Source of the DNA: Fibrobacter sp.
Lineage (GTDB): Bacteria; Fibrobacterota; Fibrobacteria; Fibrobacterales; Fibrobacteraceae
NCBI GenBank assembly: GCA_024399065.1
Contig: JAKSIB010000012.1
Location: 1-64,000, forward strand
Reading direction: 5' to 3'
DNA length: 64,000 bases
Made by a program: the position numbers and the translations under genes. This document shows positions 59,604 to 64,000 of the stretch, piece after piece. The notes under the pieces are model-generated. The model searched no databases, was not told where the DNA came from, and was given only the letters and a program-made list of their open reading frames with translations. Within the stretch, counting starts at the first letter, position 1. Each line of letters starts with the position of its first letter.

Positions 59604-60821
59604 ATGTATACTGTGTTGGAAAAAGGCGGCGTCTGCTCTCCCAAGGGCTTTACCGCAGCCGGTATTTGTGCCGGCATCAAGGCCAGCGGCAATGCTGATA
59701 TGGCTCTTCTGAAGAGTGAAAAGGCTGCACGCTGCTTCGCTGTTTTCACAACCAATAAGGTTAAGGCTGCCCCGGTCCTTTACGACAAAGCAGCCTTGGA
59801 ACACGCTCACTTTGCTTCTGCTGTTATCGTGAACAGCGGTAACGCAAATGCATGCACTGGCGAACAGGGTTACAAGGATGCCGAACGCATGGCTGCTCTT
59901 ACCGAAGAAGCTCTCGGCCTTACTCCGAAGAGCGCTCTCGTTTGCAGCACCGGCGTTATTGGTCACCTGATGCCCATGGACAAGATCGAAGCTGGTATTC
60001 CTCGCTTGGTGGAAAAGCTTCGCGCTGATGCTTCCGAAGAATTCGGCCGCGCAATTCTTACTACTGACTTGGCTTTGAAGAGCCACGCTGTTGAAATCCA
60101 GACCGAAAAGGGTGTGGTCACCATCGGTGGCGCCTGCAAGGGTAGTGGCATGATCCACCCCAACATGGCTACCATGCTGGCTTTCATTACCACTGACCTT
60201 GGTTTGCCTATCGACTTCTTTGCTGAATTCCGTGCAAACATCGCAGACTCCTTCAACGCTATTACCGTTGATGGCGACACCAGCACCAACGATACTTGCA
60301 TCCTCCTTGCCAACGGCATGAGCGGCATCAAGTACGAAGATCTTACCTTGTCTGAACAGGGCGAATTCCGCGCAGCTCTCACCATGATTATGCAGAGCCT
60401 CGCTAAGGATATCGTTCGCGACGGTGAAGGTGCTACTAAGCTTATCGAACTCCGCATTGAAAAGGCTGAATCCCACGAAGAAGCTTTGAAGATGGCTCGT
60501 TTCATCGGTACCAGTAACTTGGCCAAGTGCGCCATGTTCGGCGAAGACCCCAACTGGGGCCGTATCCTGAGCTCTGCTGGTTCCAGCGGCTGCAACATGG
60601 TTGCTGAACATACCGACCTTTACTTCGGCGATGTCCAGGTTCTTGAAGGCGGCCGTCCGGTGCAGCTTTCCAAGGAACAGATGGATGCTCTTCATGCGGT
60701 TGTTCGTCAGCGTGAATACAAGGTTACCTTGGTGCTGAACATCGGTCATGCTAGCGCTAGCGCATTCACTTGCGACTTGAGCTACGACTATGTGAAGATC
60801 AACGCTGAGTACACAACGTAA
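59604..60821 (+). CDS. argJ: bifunctional ornithine acetyltransferase / N-acetylglutamate synthase
   Basis: Transfers the acetyl group from N-acetylornithine to glutamate, the cyclic arginine route. 405 residues. The self-cleavage site with the Thr nucleophile is in HPNMATMLAFITTD (about 184-197). NSGNANACTG (about 80-89) and the oxyanion region CSTGVIGHLMP (about 115-125) are intact, as is the C-terminal SYDYVKINAEYTT. Single gene with its own promoter and terminator. No other arg genes are here. Confidence 0.96.
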   Translation: MYTVLEKGGVCSPKGFTAAGICAGIKASGNADMALLKSEKAARCFAVFTTNKVKAAPVLYDKAALEHAHFASAVIVNSGNANACTGEQGYKDAERMAALTEEALGLTPKSALVCSTGVIGHLMPMDKIEAGIPRLVEKLRADASEEFGRAILTTDLALKSHAVEIQTEKGVVTIGGACKGSGMIHPNMATMLAFITTDLGLPIDFFAEFRANIADSFNAITVDGDTSTNDTCILLANGMSGIKYEDLTLSEQGEFRAALTMIMQSLAKDIVRDGEGATKLIELRIEKAESHEEALKMARFIGTSNLAKCAMFGEDPNWGRILSSAGSSGCNMVAEHTDLYFGDVQVLEGGRPVQLSKEQMDALHAVVRQREYKVTLVLNIGHASASAFTCDLSYDYVKINAEYTT

Positions 60822-60840
60822 TTTTTGCCGTTCGTCTGTA

Positions 60841-60872
60841 AAAAAAGCCTCGGGTAAAACCGAGGCTTTTTC
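60841..60872. terminator. bidirectional terminator between argJ and rmuC
   Basis: AAAAAAGCCTCGG and CCGAGGCTTTTT around a 6-nt loop. It can serve both convergent genes. Confidence 0.92.
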
Positions 60873-60873
60873 G

Positions 60874-62106
60874 TTATTCTTGAGGATCGCTTTTTAGCAA
60901 GGCTTCGTCTATGTCAAGAAGCCCAGGAACGAGATGCTTGTCGCTTTGTTTTGCGCCGAGTTGAACCAATTTACCACAGGTGGTGATGATGCTTTGGCCA
61001 CGAGGGCTAAGTTTCTTTTCTCCGTCTTCATAGGCGCTTTGTGCCTTGTTCAGTGCTGCCCCAATAGCTTGATATTTTTCCATAAACAGGCCTACACGTT
61101 CAATCATTTCATTTGCCAGTTCAAAGACTTGTTCGTGGTTCTGCGCTTGGGCGATTTGGGTCCAGGTAAGATCAATCATGCGAAGCGCTGCGTACAAGGT
61201 CTGTTCATCTACAATGTACACGTGCTTTGCCATGGCGTCGCGCCATAGGGACGGTGCTTCGTTCAATGCGGTCCATAGGGCTGCTGAATGGGGTACGAAC
61301 ATGATAACATAATCCATCTTGACCTTGGGTGCCATGATGTAGGAGGAATAATCCTTTCGGGAAAGCTCGTCTACATGTTTCTTGAGGCTGGTAACGTGGG
61401 CAGCCAGGGCTGCTGCACGCTGTTCCTCTGTTTCTGCATTGACGAAGTCCATAAAGGCTGTCATGGAAACCTTGGAGTCGATGATGACTTCGCGCCTGTT
61501 GTCCAAATGGAGGATGAAATCGGGACGGAGGCTATGGCCTTTTTCGTTTTTGATAAGGTTGCCTTGTGAATCTCGCAGGGTTTCCTGGGAATCGTAGTGG
61601 GCTCCTTGTCCATCAAGAAGATCCTTGAGAACGGTTTCGCCCCAGTCGCCCTGAATTTTGGAGCTATGCTTAAACACACGGCTTAGTTCTTCGGCGCTGG
61701 CTTTTGCATTTTCGCTCATTTTGATGGCGTTTTCAATTTGGGTTTTCAAAGCCCCGCTTAATTCAGAGTGCTCTTTGGTGGAAACCTTCATGGCTTCTTC
61801 CATCTTTTTGATGGTTTCCTTCAGAGGGCTTACGATTTGCTCCATATTCTGGCCATTGGTCTTTGCAAATTCCTGTTGGCGTTGCTTAAGCATTTCATCT
61901 GTGGCAATTTTCAATTGCTCCTGAACCTTGGCGATGGTTTCGTCAAAGCGAAGTTGCTGTTCCTTCAGGGCAAAATCTCTCAATTCCTTGGACGACTGTA
62001 GTTGCGCCTGCAAAAGGGCTTGCTTATTGCGAGAGGCTAGAATGCCGATGATGACGCCAAGAATTGCGCCGAGGATTATGCCGATGATGATGGGTAAAAT
62101 TTCCAT
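60874..62106 (-). CDS. rmuC: DNA recombination protein RmuC
   Basis: Protein of the RmuC family, which limits inversions at short repeats and has a restriction-nuclease-like core. 410 residues. One N-terminal membrane segment (IIIGIILGAILGVIIGILA), a coiled coil (about 28-135), then the RmuC domain (about 140-370) with GDWGETVLKDLL, PDFILHLDNRREVIIDSKVSM and YIMAPKVKMDYVIMFVP. The Asp and Lys of PDF and IDSK fit a nuclease centre. I start at ATG 62106, with GGAG 8 nt upstream. The Met 48 nt earlier adds a polar tail. Confidence 0.92.
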   Translation of the reverse strand: MEILPIIIGIILGAILGVIIGILASRNKQALLQAQLQSSKELRDFALKEQQLRFDETIAKVQEQLKIATDEMLKQRQQEFAKTNGQNMEQIVSPLKETIKKMEEAMKVSTKEHSELSGALKTQIENAIKMSENAKASAEELSRVFKHSSKIQGDWGETVLKDLLDGQGAHYDSQETLRDSQGNLIKNEKGHSLRPDFILHLDNRREVIIDSKVSMTAFMDFVNAETEEQRAAALAAHVTSLKKHVDELSRKDYSSYIMAPKVKMDYVIMFVPHSAALWTALNEAPSLWRDAMAKHVYIVDEQTLYAALRMIDLTWTQIAQAQNHEQVFELANEMIERVGLFMEKYQAIGAALNKAQSAYEDGEKKLSPRGQSIITTCGKLVQLGAKQSDKHLVPGLLDIDEALLKSDPQE

Positions 62107-62162
62107 GAACGATTCTCCATTTACACTTGTAAATCTATTATCGTAAAATGGCACTGGAATGA

Positions 62163-62204
62163 CAAAAAGAAAACTCCCGGAAAAATTCCGAGAGCTTAAG
62201 TTTT
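62163..62204 (-). terminator. terminator of the FISUMP lipoprotein gene
   Basis: CTC-CGGAA and TTCCG-GAG form a stem with short A and T runs, read on the minus strand about 90 nt after the stop codon. Confidence 0.5.
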
Positions 62205-62243
62205 TATCAAAGACTACTAGGTTTCCGACTTAGGAATTAAAAA

Positions 62244-62285
62244 TCGGAATTCGTAACCTGCAATTTGTAATTCGCAATTCGTAAT
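62244..62285 (+). repeat. heptameric tandem repeat array I (6 units)
   Basis: TCGGAAT, TCGTAAC, CTGCAAT, TTGTAAT, TCGCAAT, TCGTAAT. It lies 7 nt downstream of the stop codon of the leftward lipoprotein gene, between that gene and its terminator. Confidence 0.85.
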
Positions 62286-62291
62286 TAGAAT

Positions 62292-63224
62292 CTAGTCCTT
62301 GATGCAGCGGAGACTTGCTGCGTGTTCGGGCTTGAACTTCTCGAACTTGGCAATGTCCTTGTCGTGGAAGAAGGTGAGGACTTCTCCGTTGCTAACCCAG
62401 AAATAAGCCTTTTGACCCGCGCCTTCAAACTTACGGTCCTTGAGGGCTACATCACTCTTGGCGAAATGACCGCCACCGGCCTTTGCGCCAAAGCCCAGTT
62501 CATCCTTGCCGTTGCCGTAGTTTGCGGTTCCCTTCAGCGGGTCCCAACCATAGCCAGCCTTGAGGGCAATACCTGCTTTAGTTTCTACGCTAGCGTAGGT
62601 CAGCAAGACTTGCCACTCATCCTTGGATGGCATATGGAATCCTTCAAGACAAGCCTTCTGTGCGTTTTCGAAATCGTATAGGCGTCCCCAGTGGTTGCAC
62701 TGTGCGCAGAGAGAACCGCTAGCGGTAGCGTAGTTCATGTTTTCCGCAGTCCAGAGCTGGGTGCCGATGCGAATCCATTCGTAGGAAATGCCATCGCGAG
62801 GATCCTTGTAGCTGCCGCTTGTGGCCGGGTTGCCATCTTCGCCGTAGTATTCGCCGAATTCAATTTGCTTGTTCTGCTTGTAGTTTGCCTTGGAGGCCAT
62901 CTTGCCGTTCTTATGGTAACGGGTTACAAGACCTTCGATGTAGCCGTCTTCGTAGTTGTACTCAGCCTGCAAGGTGCCGTCTTCGTAGTATTCCTTGGAA
63001 ACTCCCTGGCGACGGTCGTTTACGTAAGAGGCTTCACGCTTGACATTGCCGTTTTCGTAGAATTCCTTTTCAGGACCTTGTTTCTTGTTGTCTACGTAAG
63101 TTGCTTGGGAACGGATCTTTCCGCTGGGGTAGGTTTCCGTACGGATGTCGTCTCCACAAGCAGACAAGGTGGATAGTGCAAAAATGCAACCGACAATGGG
63201 CAACATCTTGGTGAACTTGTTCAT
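62292..63224 (-). CDS. FISUMP-domain lipoprotein with MORN-like repeats
   Basis: A 310-residue lipoprotein. The lipobox TLSACGDD (Cys 23) is followed by five repeats of about 21 residues (GKIRSQATYVDNKKQGPEK, GNVKREASYVNDRRQG, GTLQAEYNYEDGYIEG and so on) of the YwqK/MORN type (about 30-145). A FISUMP domain (about 150-310) follows: WIRIGTQLWTAENMNYA, CNHWGRLYDFENAQKAC, GFHMPSKDEWQVLL and HAASLRCIKD. The latter is a hallmark of Fibrobacter surface proteins; its function is not known. GGGAG precedes the ATG. It starts 18 nt after the GH8 gene, so the two are likely one operon. Confidence 0.9.
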   Translation of the reverse strand: MNKFTKMLPIVGCIFALSTLSACGDDIRTETYPSGKIRSQATYVDNKKQGPEKEFYENGNVKREASYVNDRRQGVSKEYYEDGTLQAEYNYEDGYIEGLVTRYHKNGKMASKANYKQNKQIEFGEYYGEDGNPATSGSYKDPRDGISYEWIRIGTQLWTAENMNYATASGSLCAQCNHWGRLYDFENAQKACLEGFHMPSKDEWQVLLTYASVETKAGIALKAGYGWDPLKGTANYGNGKDELGFGAKAGGGHFAKSDVALKDRKFEGAGQKAYFWVSNGEVLTFFHDKDIAKFEKFKPEHAASLRCIKD

Positions 63225-63242
63225 TCTTAACTCCCGTTTTTT

Positions 63243-64000
63243 TTAGAAAGAAATTTTGCCTGCGGTAGCAAGCAAACCGATCATGTATAACATGCCGTCG
63301 TAGTATCGCCAAATTCTGCAAGGCACGGAAAGCGCCGCAAGATCTTTGACAAAGGGTTTGAGAAGGGCGTCGTCTGCGCTCAAAACCTGGGTGGCTGCTG
63401 CGTTCATTGCAATAACACCCGGGGTTGCGGCTCTTCCCTGGCGGGGGAATGCGCCGCCGTCTACAGAGTAGTCTGCAAGGTAGGGTCGATTGCTTTCGCA
63501 GAAGAAAAGGATTCTTTCGCAAATGTCCTTTTCGCACTTGTGGCCGCGGAACAAGGCGTAGTCCAGGCCAAGGTTCATGGCAACTCGCCATGCGTCACCA
63601 CTGAAGCAGTTGCTTTCGGGGTACCAGGGGGTTGCGCGCGGAGTGCCGTCAAATTCTGAGTATTCGGAGCAAAGACCTGTTTCGAAGTGGGCTGCTTTCT
63701 GGATGTACTCAATACTCTTGTCTGCAATGGATAGCCATGTGTCGTCGCCGGTGGCTTCTGCAAACGCGCGGTAGAAGGCGATGGTGTGGTAACTGGGGTC
63801 GGTAAAGTCGTTGCCGGTGACCGGGGAAAAACGAACCATGAGGCGTTTCGGGTCGATAATGGGTCGGACTTCTCCGTTGTCGGGTTTGTTCCGCATCCAG
63901 TTGATCAGTTCTACGGCCTCCTGCTTGAGTTCCGGACGCCCAAATTTTTCGGCGGCAATAAGCAAGGCCATGGCAAAATATTCTTCGCCATCGGGGGCTG
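63243..64000 (-). CDS. glycoside hydrolase family 8 enzyme (partial, 5' end outside window)
   Basis: The C-terminal two-thirds or so of a GH8 enzyme, whose family includes endoglucanases, xylanases and exo-oligoxylanases. Reading from the right edge, the frame begins with PDGEEYFAMALLIA, which carries the conserved catalytic Glu of GH8. DPSYHTIAFYRAFAEATGD, FSGDAWRVAMNLGLDYALF and YYDGMLYMIGLLATAG at the end follow the alpha6/alpha6 barrel. The Met at 63971 is internal and not the start. Xylan is the likely substrate, judging from similarity to exo-oligoxylanases, but cellulose or chitosan is possible. It is co-directional with the FISUMP lipoprotein downstream. Confidence 0.88.
   Translation of the reverse strand, partial: APDGEEYFAMALLIAAEKFGRPELKQEAVELINWMRNKPDNGEVRPIIDPKRLMVRFSPVTGNDFTDPSYHTIAFYRAFAEATGDDTWLSIADKSIEYIQKAAHFETGLCSEYSEFDGTPRATPWYPESNCFSGDAWRVAMNLGLDYALFRGHKCEKDICERILFFCESNRPYLADYSVDGGAFPRQGRAATPGVIAMNAAATQVLSADDALLKPFVKDLAALSVPCRIWRYYDGMLYMIGLLATAGKISF

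Overview
The window looks like a chromosomal segment of a Fibrobacter-type bacterium (phylum Fibrobacterota). Four things in the sequence point there. There is a C-terminal domain of the Fibrobacter succinogenes major paralogous (FISUMP) type in the lipoprotein at 62292-63224. There is a run of lipoproteins with a Cys-Gly-Asp-Asp start and Ser-rich linkers. There are plant-polysaccharide enzymes (GH53 galactanase at 21225, GH8 enzyme cut by the right edge). One large secreted protein has a tail resembling a type IX secretion sorting domain. Base composition is moderate and even, and promoters repeatedly show a TATATT or TATCTT -10 box. The genus is an inference.

Layout: 1-410, a tandem repeat array and a GC hairpin block. 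407-11400, housekeeping: CHASE2 adenylate cyclase, FtsK, IspE, tRNA-Gln, L25, Pth, DUF456 protein, IMP dehydrogenase. 11500-16650, the accessory stretch: a GLUG-repeat exported protein, a degenerate RNase H-like protein, an orphan lipoprotein, a PD-(D/E)xK-like protein and three palindromes. 16652-21128, a leftward group: GatA, DUF4321 protein, Ung, CAP-domain lipoprotein, methyltransferase. 21225-33920, a rightward run: galactanase, chorismate mutase, prephenate dehydrogenase, a degenerate EPSP-synthase homologue, NAD kinase, a MetX-MetW fusion, YicC, LptD, Maf, RodZ-like, HisB. 34000-47800, mixed envelope and lipoprotein genes, L31, UppP, acyltransferase, phosphoesterase, LTA-synthase-like protein, HtpG, M23 peptidase, tRNA-Ala, cyclophilin. 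48137-50937, pyrR-pyrB-pyrC'. 50951-57880, a PilZ protein and a complete pilMNOPQ operon. 58061-64000, HolA, GreA, ArgJ, RmuC, the FISUMP lipoprotein and the partial GH8 enzyme.

How it works together: pilM-Q encode the inner-membrane alignment complex and outer-membrane secretin of a type IV pilus, and the PilZ gene just upstream suggests c-di-GMP control. pyrR-pyrB-pyrC' is a pyrimidine operon with a long leader. Its dihydroorotase-like gene has lost the metal ligands, so it probably serves as a structural partner of aspartate transcarbamylase. The aromatic amino-acid genes, nadK, metXW and hisB make a biosynthetic run. UppP, LptD, RodZ, the LTA-synthase-like protein and the M23 peptidase serve the envelope.

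The most unusual material is non-coding. Nine intergenic arrays of 7-bp tandem repeats (TCGAACC / TCATAAT type) recur through the window, often touching a stop codon or a ribosome binding site. A 270-bp stretch after the lipoprotein at 35146 holds eight consecutive stem-loops built on a duplicated scaffold with exchanged stems. Four genes start 6-7 nt after a -10 box, which implies leaderless mRNAs. Three related palindromes precede the nuclease-like gene. Every function given here is read from sequence motifs; no database search was run.
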